Below are positions 38,501 through 44,909 of a stretch of DNA of 64,000 nt, piece by piece (within the stretch, counting starts at the first letter, position 1; each line of letters opens with the position of its first letter). A program made the position numbers and the translations under genes. The DNA comes from JAFGPS01 sp964628465. GTDB taxonomy: Bacteria; Planctomycetota; Phycisphaerae; Sedimentisphaerales; Anaerobacaceae. The stretch spans positions 1 through 64,000 of the forward strand of contig CAZVOA010000017.1 in assembly GCA_964628465.1 (NCBI GenBank). The letters run 5' to 3'. A model generated the notes under the pieces. That model worked only from the letters and a program-made list of their open reading frames with translations. It had not been told where the DNA came from and searched no databases.

Positions 38501-38925
38501 CAGATATAGTTTATATCTATACGGTGAAACCTGAAGACCATACGCCGCCGACACCAAACCAGATGACATGGGATGATGCTGCGGATATGAACGGTGTGCC
38601 TTATGAAGTCGTAAATGAAGACGATGGAAGATATGTTAATATAACAATGACTGCCACAGTAGCTACCGATGATAGCGGTGGTACTGTATATTACTTATTT
38701 GAGTGTGATCAAGAAAGTAAATTCGGCAGCCGCGTCTGGATTACTGAAAATACATTTACAGTCGGCCCGGTTGGTAGAACTGGATTATTACTCAGATTTA
38801 GAGTACGGGCAAAAGATGAATATGGGAATGAAACCTCTCCAACAAAATGGACAACAGCTATTCCTCTTAGTCAGTTACCAGCAACGGAAGGTACTACGGA
38901 TACTGGTACCGATACTACGGAGTAG
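29578..38925 (+). CDS. Giant secreted subtilase/beta-helix/dockerin protein
   Basis: The 3115-aa exoprotein (an in-frame ATG at 29602 may be the true start) has a signal peptide, an I9-type propeptide (about 45-150) and an S8 subtilase domain with intact triad: Asp180 (VAIADTGID), His244 (HYHGTHLAG) and Ser417 (SGTSMS). It continues with right-handed parallel beta-helix blocks (about 500-720, 1020-1190, 1550-2080, 2170-2700; many NCTIxNN-type rungs) and InlB-B/bacterial repeat domains (about 880-1010, 2100-2165). Gly-rich and collagen-like inserts (about 1195-1530), a dockerin-like EF-hand pair (2717-2775) and Fn3-like domains (about 2785-3100) complete it. It follows the large secretin gene and may use that channel. 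No PEP-CTERM or LPXTG anchor is seen. Confidence 0.92.
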   Translation: MHLFRSKKMKRKIIFDIMIVLFAAVFSSASDLPTFGLQNISYGQSANFKQDELLVCFNDPAQGELPASGPVIAGPRTRRSIRNIVSNYIVSGSVVDKEYDSVKEGLSVVKLPQGASVVDAFIKFNLSDNIRYAEPNYKYSLLGSANSITAIINTYNAVQVSQASEDTQTNKSEVTVAIADTGIDYKHPLLLQNLWVNKAELDGKPGVDDDGNGYIDDIYGYDFAGAAASNRTDGDSNPIDSHYHGTHLAGIINNIANNSDTNVKLNLMALKIFADDCLLEPSVFVSDAIEAIGYAADNGANIINASWGGSTYSQALYDSIKDAGNKGLLVVAAAGNGYGNNNDLNPIYPAGFDLDNVVSVMSVDEDNSVSDFSNYGPSTVDIAAHGKNISSTTPTYLTASMTADHISANEAVLSGTSMSAADVSAQCAVIMAANQTYSAQSIKSLLLTNTEPLLASPRPNLSGGIASLELALMGAPSARSGKVMNTRYSPSDTAHLYNSLQSAIDNANDGDTLIAETNKTYYETIDFKGKKITLRTGDITDPNNTQTSPQNTYITGENNLGTSVVTFHNNETSETILQGFTIGWGSATYGGGISCENSSPTILDCVITNNTAADYGGGIDCYYSSPTIKNCTITNNTTSSVFSIGAGINCDHSSPEIISCNISYNFAENMGSAISCYYSNPNVTNCLITNNSSTYHTGNIYLEYSNPTISNCTIVTDAANVEKDGGIHAFFDSKPVITNCVLWENGDELKNCIATFSCVQDGDLGLGNVKANPLFLEGPLGKYYLTQIAAGQLIDSPCVNTGNPTLNEFLQTSVYTTATDAITDEDPIDMGFHYPSMPAPLVYLTVEEVRVFDGVLTVITPEFEDEFSLGKIDPNGGYFRKQEVVRLTATPDPNNKLYQWFGTDDDSSKSLTNTVTMTGNKTVQAEFKVRPLYRLKTEVVGGQGSLDPLYKRGEYFREGTVITLTAKPERNYIVDTWTGIDDPNLWTKTVIVTMDSDKVVTVSFRQPRTVYVPSVHETISQAIDAVAKHGDKIVVSPGTYYSGSITFGGKSVTITSEHPDDPTCVASTVIDCRNRSRAFVFEDGEGNDSVLNGFTIRNGDAYWQWDRSPGTRNQGESGVDAYGGAIACLNGSSPTLSNLIIENCLAHGQIGEPGTAAHQAHRDPRGFQTREAEEQAEDPAEPEADPNDPNAVVDGIDGVNGSDGVAGPNGADGADGADGFDGGSGGHAWGGALYFDANCSPILLNITIRDSNAIGGNAGRGGDGQDGQDGQNGGDGQAGQQGQNGGSGSGEGAAAGDGGDGGRGGDGGHGGNAGNGGKGGKGGIGGNALGGAIYFGPNCKPTLRYVKIIGCSTEAGMGARGGDAGDGGAGGTGGAGGAGGAGGEGGDDQAADGDANEPGARGMGGNGGNGGNGGLTGYNGYYSAGPGIYFAENCEVEMYNCIYQNNHTYAIIDVNESYAGGNGGAGGAAGRYVPDPNAQPGGNGQGQGQNDDEEDEEEDPNLTAGVAGNGGDGNDGDPWGNGGASGNPQDSNAIEGSDGNYDYSFTENYGGSNYYGPGCKSLIVGCTFDSCVSDGEYGGAEFYSSNSSATVTDSVFTNNIVGSKGGAQAFYPNCVMTITGTEYTGNFSGHVQHGEPTYDANNRLISDHTVWYTHCEGGALYWLDQCKAVIDNCTFKDQYVESYNYTEDPERINDPSYIKGGAIYVGGVGSYNYSDEYIYDDLGNIIDIVSSTSVYQIINGGSLSLRNSEFTGNTVQRGYGGAMFMYCEGADILIDNCTFTENSSESGGALYWADGNPNISNCTIKNNSAFGPSYTVVTPQLPVDINDPETWYEGFDPNDPNTFYTPGDANSLLNPPDKVESFSSSSGGGGGLLCWSSEALIEDCIISDNQSYGAGGGVYFGGSPYSPTLKNCLVTNNSALIDGGGVVTYWNSSPIIMNCTIADNIAFDPNREERGKGGGLSCSYESNTQLINSILWGNTARTGSQISIGSIYDPRYIEYPAALSVSYSDVQGGKEAADVEPGRILNWGNGNIQVDPMFVQPFFLSHIDTGNGTDSPCINAGSDIAANFGLEAYTTRSDGIVDFGTVDLGFHYKTIPVKYNLTVSVDGPGKAEPESGIFYNGSRVTLTATPNPSFVFKGWYDSEDKILSTNSIFTIVMNSDITIKALFSARNTVIVPVGNNAIQGAIDSAGNGDILILQTGTYTPDASISFGGKNIMLVSTNPDDPDVVAGTIIDASNIGDSAIIFENGEGPDAILNGITIINADANNGGGIFVGTGCSPTIKNVDINECSASSLGGGIYVDADASPLFINCRIMNCDANDGGGAFFASESSATFNNCIIRNNTATSTTEDAHPSGGGMCFDSNSITTINDCNIFANTAEIGGGFAAYGTAKVNINKSQLRNNTASADGGGGYWTNANVVIIDSSIIFNEATRGGGLWYQNTMETTISGCTINLNTAGTIDPNGPDPSDPNFLTLGQGGGIYAFSANSIITDCKIRNNSAYTSGGGIYLAGGSKAPQIINNLIESNLAGRDGGGISVNWQSSPLITSCTFVSNTAPGLFANAKGKGYGGGLYCSYHAVCTVTNSIFWNNVASNGPEIAIGTGFEYDPRPSTLYISYSDIRGSAIWVDAGCNLNPGVVDAHNIDKNPLFAITPKGNYYLSQTIAGQSQNSPCVDAGSDDLNMLGVARFVYTTRTDEGPDMGRLDMGFHYPSSQPDKIFDIHTDGKIDINDVEDFNNILAAGEICSAANNWCGGADFNLDGKVDANDVAFMNAYMWLGVEDDIAPVPNPSLWDVRPYMTGTTASMSAQEALDSWFDYWNKDVEYYFDCIYGNCDDSGWITNRSYTDSGLNLNTQYAYRVRARDAFPGIPDDGTGEPGNKTEWSSTVYVGGADTTPPAPVPAIISFTSDMNSISLVASVAYDDSGFVEYYFESVSTSLGGKSSGWVSGPNYVDPNLTPNTEYGYRVKARDKYNNETIYSDIVYIYTVKPEDHTPPTPNQMTWDDAADMNGVPYEVVNEDDGRYVNITMTATVATDDSGGTVYYLFECDQESKFGSRVWITENTFTVGPVGRTGLLLRFRVRAKDEYGNETSPTKWTTAIPLSQLPATEGTTDTGTDTTE

Positions 38926-38983
38926 AAGTAATTTGAAGGAAGTTTTAATGATTTATCAATAAATATTTTAGAAAAATTCAAAT

Positions 38984-39018
38984 AAGGCCGTTATTACTAT
39001 ATAACGGCTTTATTTTTT
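38984..39018 (+). terminator. Intrinsic terminator of the giant exoprotein gene
   Basis: An 11-bp stem with one G-U pair (38984-38994 with 39001-39011), a 6-nt loop and a run of six T. Confidence 0.85.
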
Positions 39019-39038
39019 GGAATATGCTCCTACAAATA

Positions 39039-39067
39039 TTGACAAAACCTGTCTTTTGTAGTATCAT
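39039..39067 (+). promoter_or_regulatory. Sigma-70-type promoter
   Basis: TTGACA (39039-39044) and TATCAT (39062-39067) with a 17-bp spacer, about 48 bp upstream of the ATG at 39115. Confidence 0.75.
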
Positions 39068-39114
39068 ATTTATACAGAGAACAGTCATGGACTGCACTTA
39101 TCTGGAGCAAAACC

Positions 39115-40104
39115 ATGAATTTGGAAAATGATGATTTTTGGGCACGCTACAAATGGCATATCATTATTATATGCTCGGTTTCTGTAATTGTAGCCTTATT
39201 TTTAGCTTTCAACGATAGATTACAAACATCCGAAACCAACTTTTATACCCAAATTCTATGGCTTATCGGCGCCTTGGTAGTATTGGCGGCACTTCTTACC
39301 ATGCTTACAAGGGTAATGAAAATTCTCGACGCCCTTAAAGACAACAGCGTAAAACTGGAAGAACTTACACAAGCTTTCGAGCAAATTCACATTGGGCTGG
39401 CCCAAATCAATAAAAGCACGAGGATCAGCGATACTGTTAAATCCATTGCTTTCAAAGACGCGGACAGGCAATCCTTAAAGGAAGTGGTTTTCGAGAAACT
39501 GCAGGCCAAAGAGTTCAACGCCGCAAAAGAAATAATTGAGGAAATCGAAAAACATCCGGAATATTGTGATCTTGCCGAGGAATTGAAGGAACAGGCGGAT
39601 CAATACCAGAACGCGACCGAACAGGAACGCATGAACCAGATTATATCTCATATAGAGAAATTGATTGACGATGCTCAATGGACACGGGCAAGCGCCCAGA
39701 TTGAAGGTCTGGTAAAAGCTCATCCCGGCAATGAACAGGCAAGAAATATGAGACTTGTTCTTTATGAGCGGAAGCAGGAGCGCAAACGAATTTTGCTGGC
39801 CGCGTGGGATGATGCCGTAACAAACCAGGAAACAGACCGAAGCCTGGCAATTCTAAAGGAACTCGATTCTTATCTTACCCCAAGCGAAGCTACCGCCCTT
39901 CAGGAATCCGCAAGCGATATTTTCCGTACAAAACTCCATGCCCTCGGAGTTCAATTTTCTACGGCGGTTTCAGAAAGAAGATGGGCTGATGCGCTTGATG
40001 TCGGCCAGAAAATCATAAGAGATTTCCCGAATAGCAAAATGTGCCAGGAAATCTATACCAAACTTGATGTCCTTAAACAGAACGTCGATATGCAGAAAAT
40101 ATAA
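39115..40104 (+). CDS. Inner-membrane coiled-coil/TPR-like protein of unknown function
   Basis: I do not recognise this 329-aa protein as a named family. It has two N-terminal membrane helices (about 15-32 and 44-65), then an entirely cytoplasmic or periplasmic helical part. A coiled coil lies at about 66-95, followed by helix pairs resembling degenerate TPRs (ALKDNSVKLEEL; RASAQIEGLVKAHPGNEQA; ALDVGQKIIRDFPNSKM). RBS GGAG precedes the ATG and a strong promoter lies upstream. It is transcribed separately from the giant protein gene. A scaffold or assembly role is possible but unsupported. Confidence 0.75.
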   Translation: MNLENDDFWARYKWHIIIICSVSVIVALFLAFNDRLQTSETNFYTQILWLIGALVVLAALLTMLTRVMKILDALKDNSVKLEELTQAFEQIHIGLAQINKSTRISDTVKSIAFKDADRQSLKEVVFEKLQAKEFNAAKEIIEEIEKHPEYCDLAEELKEQADQYQNATEQERMNQIISHIEKLIDDAQWTRASAQIEGLVKAHPGNEQARNMRLVLYERKQERKRILLAAWDDAVTNQETDRSLAILKELDSYLTPSEATALQESASDIFRTKLHALGVQFSTAVSERRWADALDVGQKIIRDFPNSKMCQEIYTKLDVLKQNVDMQKI

Positions 40105-40130
40105 AAAAAACCAGTCTTAACGACTGGTTT
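40103..40130 (-). terminator. Intrinsic terminator between convergent genes
   Basis: AAACCAGTC-TTAAC-GACTGGTTT (40108-40130). On the minus strand it is followed by eight T and ends the DUF2617 gene; on the plus strand the T run is short. Confidence 0.8.
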
Positions 40131-40167
40131 CTCAAAAAAGTTTCTATCATTTCATTATCTATTCGGT

Positions 40168-40713
40168 TTATTGGAAATCGAATAACGATTGAGTTTTAAT
40201 CATTGTGACCTGGTCAGGATAAGCGGCGAATGTATGTATATGTAATTCTGTTTGTCTTGCCTCGAAATCCACGTAACAGAAAGGCTGCATCTTATCTACT
40301 TCCAGTTCAGGATACTTAACAAAAATCCCGCGGTTTCTCGCGAAACGTTCGAGGTCCATGTGGCTCTGGCGGTACAAATTCGGACTCATTTTTTCGACCT
40401 GGAAGTCCGTCATATAACTGACTCCCTTGCTCAATGTACATTTATGGGTCCTTGGTCCGCGAAATTGAAAACGCTCAATCAGACCTCTCGATGGAAGCAT
40501 CTGCCCCGGCGAACTGACTACTTCTGAAACACAAACATCACCGACATAAACACTAACAACATGTGTACAACCGGTTACCCAAATATCAGCTTCATACTTT
40601 TCTGTATTCAGCTTTCGACTTGAGAATATCTGAAAAAGCTCTGGATGCAAAGGCCTTTGGAAAAGGCTGAACATTAATTCTTCAACAGCTACATTTATTT
40701 GCGGTGAGTCCAT
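40168..40713 (-). CDS. DUF2617 family protein
   Basis: The 181-aa protein fits DUF2617, found in planctomycetes and actinobacteria, function unknown. Typical features are the opening with a Phe-x-Leu-x-x-R-x-LHPELF pattern (FSLFQRPLHPELFQI), WVTGCTHVVSV, the central Cys-x-L-x-x-GVSYMTDFQVEKM and the end TFAAYPDQVTMIKTQSLF. It has no membrane segment. It is a single-gene unit with its own terminator. Confidence 0.75.
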   Translation of the reverse strand: MDSPQINVAVEELMFSLFQRPLHPELFQIFSSRKLNTEKYEADIWVTGCTHVVSVYVGDVCVSEVVSSPGQMLPSRGLIERFQFRGPRTHKCTLSKGVSYMTDFQVEKMSPNLYRQSHMDLERFARNRGIFVKYPELEVDKMQPFCYVDFEARQTELHIHTFAAYPDQVTMIKTQSLFDFQ

Positions 40714-40922
40714 TTAATCATTCCCAATATATAAAAATTTCTCTTCTCATTTTCCGTTATTATAACATAACCGCACTGCTAAATCAAGCTTTATATCAGT
40801 ATTGATAACGCTGTTTGGAATGCTTATGGGACTGTTATTTCACAAGATATGAAATCGCAATAATTAACAGATGAGAATTTCCAGAAAAAAATTAATGTGA
40901 TATTTGCAAATATCTATATTTT

Positions 40923-41873
40923 TCAATTGGATGGAAAACCAGCCCTTATAATTTCAGCGATAATATTGTAAAAAGCGTGTGTGCCCGCTGTAATGCCAAA
41001 ACCTCGAATCGCATAGAGAAACGCGAAATAAATACCCGCGATAGTCCGAAAAGCAAATTCTGTCGCATCGAAAGGGTCAACTTCATTAGGTCTGCCGCTG
41101 AAAAAATCAACATGATGATGCGCGCTGAAAAGAGCCGCTGATATTAGAACTGAAAGCACAATCGCGTTGGTATGAGTCATCTTGAATATATCCTGAAAAA
41201 GGATCATCAGAATACATATTAAAATTAAACGGAAAACAAGCTCTTCATAAATACCCGCGCCTATTCCAGTTACAATATTCGCCAGCCAGGGACGATTGTT
41301 TTCCAGAGTATTTCCATTTCCATTCGATGAATCCGTAGTGTAATTTCCGCCCACAGACGAACATGCCGGCACGGACCAGACCTGTGTCGCGGCGGTATTA
41401 CCATCCGCTTGATCGTGAAAATAACGTGAGCCGATAGAGCTTAATAAAAGTGTTAAAACAATCAGAGGTATCGCAAGCAAAATACATTCAATTATCATCA
41501 GTCCATAGTCATAAGTCCAGAAAGTCCATTGCTTGCGGGATGTAATCTGCAGCGAAAATAGAATAACAATCACGGCCAGAGGCGGAGCCGCCCAAGCGAA
41601 TTTTCCATGAAAACCAACCGATTCGAGAAAGTTTTGAAGCCAGACGAAAGCTACTACTCGGATTTGCGACTGATTCAATACATCTGTATTTATCTTGAAT
41701 GTACCGTATTCATAAAGCAGGATAAACGGCAATAGAAAGAGAATCGCATAAATCGGACGGGACGTCCTTTCGAGATAAGAATCCTGCGTAAAATTAAGCA
41801 GACTGCTATTGCCGAAAATCGAACTATTCGCTGCATTACCTGCAGAACCTGATTTACGTTCCTTCTTGCTAAT
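40923..41873 (-). CDS. CPBP-family intramembrane metalloprotease
   Basis: The CPBP (Abi/Rce1-like) protein of about 316 aa has eight or so membrane helices. Motif 1 is EELVFR, motif 2 includes FSAHHHVDFF and motif 3 GTHAFYNI. The frame has no ATG or GTG. A TTG at 41732 would start inside the first membrane helix and has no RBS. Upstream, AGGAG (41879-41883) lies 5 nt before an ATT at 41871-41873, giving MSKKERKSGSAGN, a basic linker and RTSRPIYAILFLLPFILLYE, the normal first helix. I therefore use the ATT start, which is rare. Confidence 0.82.
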   Translation of the reverse strand: MSKKERKSGSAGNAANSSIFGNSSLLNFTQDSYLERTSRPIYAILFLLPFILLYEYGTFKINTDVLNQSQIRVVAFVWLQNFLESVGFHGKFAWAAPPLAVIVILFSLQITSRKQWTFWTYDYGLMIIECILLAIPLIVLTLLLSSIGSRYFHDQADGNTAATQVWSVPACSSVGGNYTTDSSNGNGNTLENNRPWLANIVTGIGAGIYEELVFRLILICILMILFQDIFKMTHTNAIVLSVLISAALFSAHHHVDFFSGRPNEVDPFDATEFAFRTIAGIYFAFLYAIRGFGITAGTHAFYNIIAEIIRAGFPSN

Positions 41874-41883
41874 AAGTACTCCT
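41874..41883 (-). promoter_or_regulatory. Ribosome binding site that decides an ATT start
   Basis: AGGAG at 41879-41883 (minus strand) followed by 5 nt and an ATT codon. No ATG, GTG or TTG in frame lies within a workable distance. Confidence 0.55.
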
Positions 41884-42028
41884 GATTTATAGAAATACGA
41901 TTTCTGTAAAACTCTTATAATAACAAAGTTTTTCGTGTTATTACTCCTATTTTTTTCAGAGTTTACTTACATTATGCCGAAAATACAATAGTCAAAATAA
42001 TAAAAATCAAAATACAGGAGAAATATTT

Positions 42029-43738
42029 ATGAAACCCAATTTATGTTTCCTTGGGGGTTGTGAATTTGAATATATTATACATGAGCTGAAGTCCAGTCCT
42101 GAACTTTATTTTGATTTTGATTATTTTTACACATTCGAGCATCGCGGCCAGACAAATCCCTACAATTATTTAACTGAAAACGGCAATGAAATTCTCCAGA
42201 GCAATTTCGACGCTGTTATTATTTCTCAGCACGATGCGATGATGGAGCCTATAAAGCAGATACAGCTCAATCGCGTCAATTCCAGGCTGCATCAGGATCA
42301 GCAGCTTAAAGAGCTTGTGAACCAATGCGAACTGATGATAATAACACTTTCCCAGTTAAATGTCCCTATCCTCATTCAGTTTTTTCCGTGGTTTAGAACG
42401 AACATGCTCAACCGCTTCAAACAACCATCGCCGCTCCTGAACGAAGACCAGTTTATGCGGCAATACTTAACCGCGATGGAAGAGCTTGCGACAAGGTATC
42501 CGAATTTTTACGTACTCAACTTCACCAACGTATGTTCGATGCACGGCTTCAAAAATATACTCAAGCAGGCAGACGCTCCGTGGTACAGCCATATACAATT
42601 TCCAGCTAAACACTTTGCCCAGGAATTTAAATACTATATTGATTACGTTTTGCGAAGAACAAAAAAAGTAAAGTGCGTTTTAGTCGATCTCGACAACACG
42701 ATGTGGAACGGGATTATCAGAAATGTAGGAATCGAAAATATCCAGATTAGAATTGATAAGGAAAGATTCCGCTGGAACGTGTTGTCAGTTCTTCACGCCA
42801 GGGGAATTCTGGTTGGCATAATCAGCAAGAATGATTCGTATCTCGAAAACGATATTCGCGCACTTGTAAAAGACATCCTGACTGGACTTGAATTTGTCTG
42901 CTTCGTCCTAAACTGGAACGATAAATGGGAGAACTTGCGGCAGGTTCAGCAGCAATTGAATATTGGCCTCGACTCAATCGCATTTATCGATGACACTCCG
43001 TTTGAAAGAGAGCAGATGAAAACAATGCTGCCGGAAGTCAGGGTCTATGACGAAAATATTTTCGAGAGCCTGCTATATATGCCCGAATTCCAGCCTGAAC
43101 AGATAACCTACGAAAGCAAAAAACGAACACGTTTCTACTTAGAGGAAAACCAGCGCATACAGGCACAGGGAAACACTTCAAGAGACGAATTTCTGAAACA
43201 ATGTAATTTCGCAATCCAGATAGAAAAAATGAAGCCGTATCATGTTGACCGCGTCACGGAGCTTGTCCAGCGAACGAATCAACTTAACACATCAATTAAA
43301 CGATACACGAAAGAGCAAATTATTTCTTTCAGTCATCAGCAGAATTGCGACATTTTCACGGTGAACGTCGCAGACAAATTCGGCGACTACGGCCTTGTCG
43401 GAGTTTGTATTGCTTTTGGCGGCAGCGATAGTTACGAAATAGACACCCTGCTGTTCAGTTGCCGCGTTATGAGCAGAGGAATCGAAGATTATACTCTCAC
43501 ATCTATACTCAACCACGCAAAAGATAACAATTTTAATAAAGTAATTTTGCGATTTGAAAAAGGCCCGAAGAACGAACAGATGCGAACGATTTTAAGCAAT
43601 AACAATTTCACACAAACAGATGATAATAATAATCAAATAACATACACATTCGACCTGGCAAACCAGCAGATAAAACCATATCCCGAATGGCTCTCGCCCG
43701 AACAATCCCCTTCCCAGCCGGAGCTTCTTTCGATATAA
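42029..43738 (+). CDS. FkbH-like HAD-superfamily protein
   Basis: The 569-aa protein resembles FkbH enzymes, which load glyceryl groups onto acyl carrier proteins in polyketide and other pathways. It has an N-terminal SGNH-like region (about 1-200), then a HAD-IIIC domain with VLVDLDNTMWNG (about 217; Asp nucleophile pair), GIISKNDS and SIAFIDDTPFEREQM, and a GNAT-like C-terminal part (about 380-540; VNVADKFGDYGLVGV). RBS AGGAG precedes the ATG. No acyl carrier protein, ketosynthase or methyltransferase is adjacent, so the substrate is unknown. Confidence 0.88.
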   Translation: MKPNLCFLGGCEFEYIIHELKSSPELYFDFDYFYTFEHRGQTNPYNYLTENGNEILQSNFDAVIISQHDAMMEPIKQIQLNRVNSRLHQDQQLKELVNQCELMIITLSQLNVPILIQFFPWFRTNMLNRFKQPSPLLNEDQFMRQYLTAMEELATRYPNFYVLNFTNVCSMHGFKNILKQADAPWYSHIQFPAKHFAQEFKYYIDYVLRRTKKVKCVLVDLDNTMWNGIIRNVGIENIQIRIDKERFRWNVLSVLHARGILVGIISKNDSYLENDIRALVKDILTGLEFVCFVLNWNDKWENLRQVQQQLNIGLDSIAFIDDTPFEREQMKTMLPEVRVYDENIFESLLYMPEFQPEQITYESKKRTRFYLEENQRIQAQGNTSRDEFLKQCNFAIQIEKMKPYHVDRVTELVQRTNQLNTSIKRYTKEQIISFSHQQNCDIFTVNVADKFGDYGLVGVCIAFGGSDSYEIDTLLFSCRVMSRGIEDYTLTSILNHAKDNNFNKVILRFEKGPKNEQMRTILSNNNFTQTDDNNNQITYTFDLANQQIKPYPEWLSPEQSPSQPELLSI

Positions 43739-43810
43739 TTATTAGCTGTAATCAAGAGTAGCAGGTTCATAATATTATGAGCCACTTTCAATATATTAAA
43801 TTTGTAGCAA

Positions 43811-43844
43811 GGGTGGCATCCTCAAGCGAAGCTTGGGGATGGCT
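43811..43844. repeat. Family C repeat fragment
   Basis: Nearly matches the reverse complement of the right half of the element at 17510-17597 (GGGTGGCA, CTCAAGCGAA, GCTTGGGGATGGCT). Confidence 0.75.
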
Positions 43845-43859
43845 ATTCCGAATTTACTT

Positions 43860-43887
43860 TGTCATTCCTGCGCAGGCAGGAATCCAT
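43860..43887. repeat. Family D hairpin repeat
   Basis: TGTCATTCCTGCGCAGGCAG followed by GAATCCAT, the reverse complement form of the copies at 17613-17640 and 56665-56689. Confidence 0.75.
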
Positions 43888-43898
43888 TTTTTTGATTT

Positions 43899-44570
43899 AT
43901 GTCGCAGACAAGTGAAAAATTATTAGAAATCTACCAAATCCTTTACGATGAGTTTGGGCCTCAGAACTGGTGGCCGGGCGAAACGCAAATCGAAATTGCG
44001 GTCGGCGCCATTCTCACACAAAATACAAGCTGGTCCAACGTAAAGAAAGCGATAACAAACCTGCAAAACGCAGATTGCCTCACAGCACAAAAACTTTACG
44101 AACTCCCAAACGAACGCGTAGCGGAACTAATCAGGCCGGCGGGTTATTACAACATAAAAACAAAGCGGCTGAAAAACTTTATCAACTGGTTCGTAAATGA
44201 ATATTCCGGCGATTTCAAATTACTCGAAGTCGTAAACACAAACAGACTCAGAGAAGAGTTGCTTTCCATCAACGGCGTAGGCCGTGAGACTGCCGACTCC
44301 ATTCTCCTGTACGCTTTAGAACGCCCAGTCTTCGTTATAGACGCTTATACCGCACGAATCACCCAAAGACACCACCTTTCTGACCAGGAAGCCGATTACA
44401 AACAATTAAAAGACCTGTTCGAGTCAAATCTTCCGCAGGAAGTGCCGCTATACAACGAGTTCCACGCACTAATTGTCCGCACAGGCTATTTATACTGCAA
44501 ACCAAAACCAAAATGCGACCAATGCCCCATGAACAAACTCCCCCACACAGTCAATATAGAATACTATTAA
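43899..44570 (+). CDS. Endonuclease III-related DNA glycosylase (HhH-GPD family)
   Basis: The 223-aa protein is of the COG2231 type. The helix-hairpin-helix is SINGVGRETADSILLYA (about 124-140) and the catalytic Asp is in VIDAYTARI. Where classic Nth has an active-site lysine (GxGxKTA), this has Glu, so AP-lyase activity is unlikely and it may be a monofunctional glycosylase. The C-terminal Cys set is C-x5-C-x2-C, with no fourth cysteine after it, so the 4Fe-4S cluster is incomplete or differently bound. It stands alone between repeat-rich gaps. Confidence 0.88.
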   Translation: MSQTSEKLLEIYQILYDEFGPQNWWPGETQIEIAVGAILTQNTSWSNVKKAITNLQNADCLTAQKLYELPNERVAELIRPAGYYNIKTKRLKNFINWFVNEYSGDFKLLEVVNTNRLREELLSINGVGRETADSILLYALERPVFVIDAYTARITQRHHLSDQEADYKQLKDLFESNLPQEVPLYNEFHALIVRTGYLYCKPKPKCDQCPMNKLPHTVNIEYY

Positions 44571-44617
44571 TATTAACCGCAAAGAACGCGGAGACCGCTG
44601 AGAAGATATCTTCTTAA

Positions 44618-44652
44618 TGTCATTGCGAGGAGCAAAGCTACGCGGCAATCTT
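44618..44652. repeat. Family B repeat arm
   Basis: Begins TGTCATTGCGAGGAGCAAAG and ends GCGGCAATCTT, matching the left arm of the full element at 55222-55315. Confidence 0.75.
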
Positions 44653-44708
44653 CAACTCAACTAAATCAGTTATCACACAAATACACAAAGATTTGATTAT
44701 TTCAATGT

Positions 44709-44737
44709 TGTCATTCTGAACGCAGTGAAGAATCTGG
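44709..44737. repeat. Family A repeat arm
   Basis: A 29-bp copy with no mismatch to 15371-15399. Confidence 0.85.
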
Positions 44738-44874
44738 CCTGAGAATATTATTCAAGTTTCGTATGCTTTACCCCATCCGAAAGCCAGTTATTTACCATTC
44801 TCCGTAGCAGACTACTACGAAGGATAAAATCTTCACACAATATAGCAAAAAGGAGATAATTTTCTTCAATTTAT

Positions 44875-44903
44875 TTGACTTGATAATTCTAAATAGATAT
44901 ATT
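44875..44903 (+). promoter_or_regulatory. Promoter of a leaderless small gene
   Basis: TTGACT (44875-44880) and TATATT (44898-44903), 17-bp spacer. Transcription would start near 44910, the ATG itself. Confidence 0.6.
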
Positions 44904-44909
44904 ATTAAT

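Larger units (their letters stand above)
43739..43898. other. Intergenic repeat fragments
   Basis: Contains a family C fragment (43811-43844) and a family D hairpin (43860-43887), adjacent as at 17510-17640 but in reverse orientation. Confidence 0.75.
44571..44909. other. Repeat-rich intergenic region
   Basis: Holds a CGCGGAGACCGC motif near 44588-44600, a family B arm (44618-44652), a family A arm (44709-44737), a TACTACGAAGGAT copy (44812-44826) and the promoter for the small ORF at 44910. Confidence 0.7.

Noticed and set aside
41730..41732. TTG start for the CPBP protease
   Set aside because: It would cut the first membrane helix and has no RBS.
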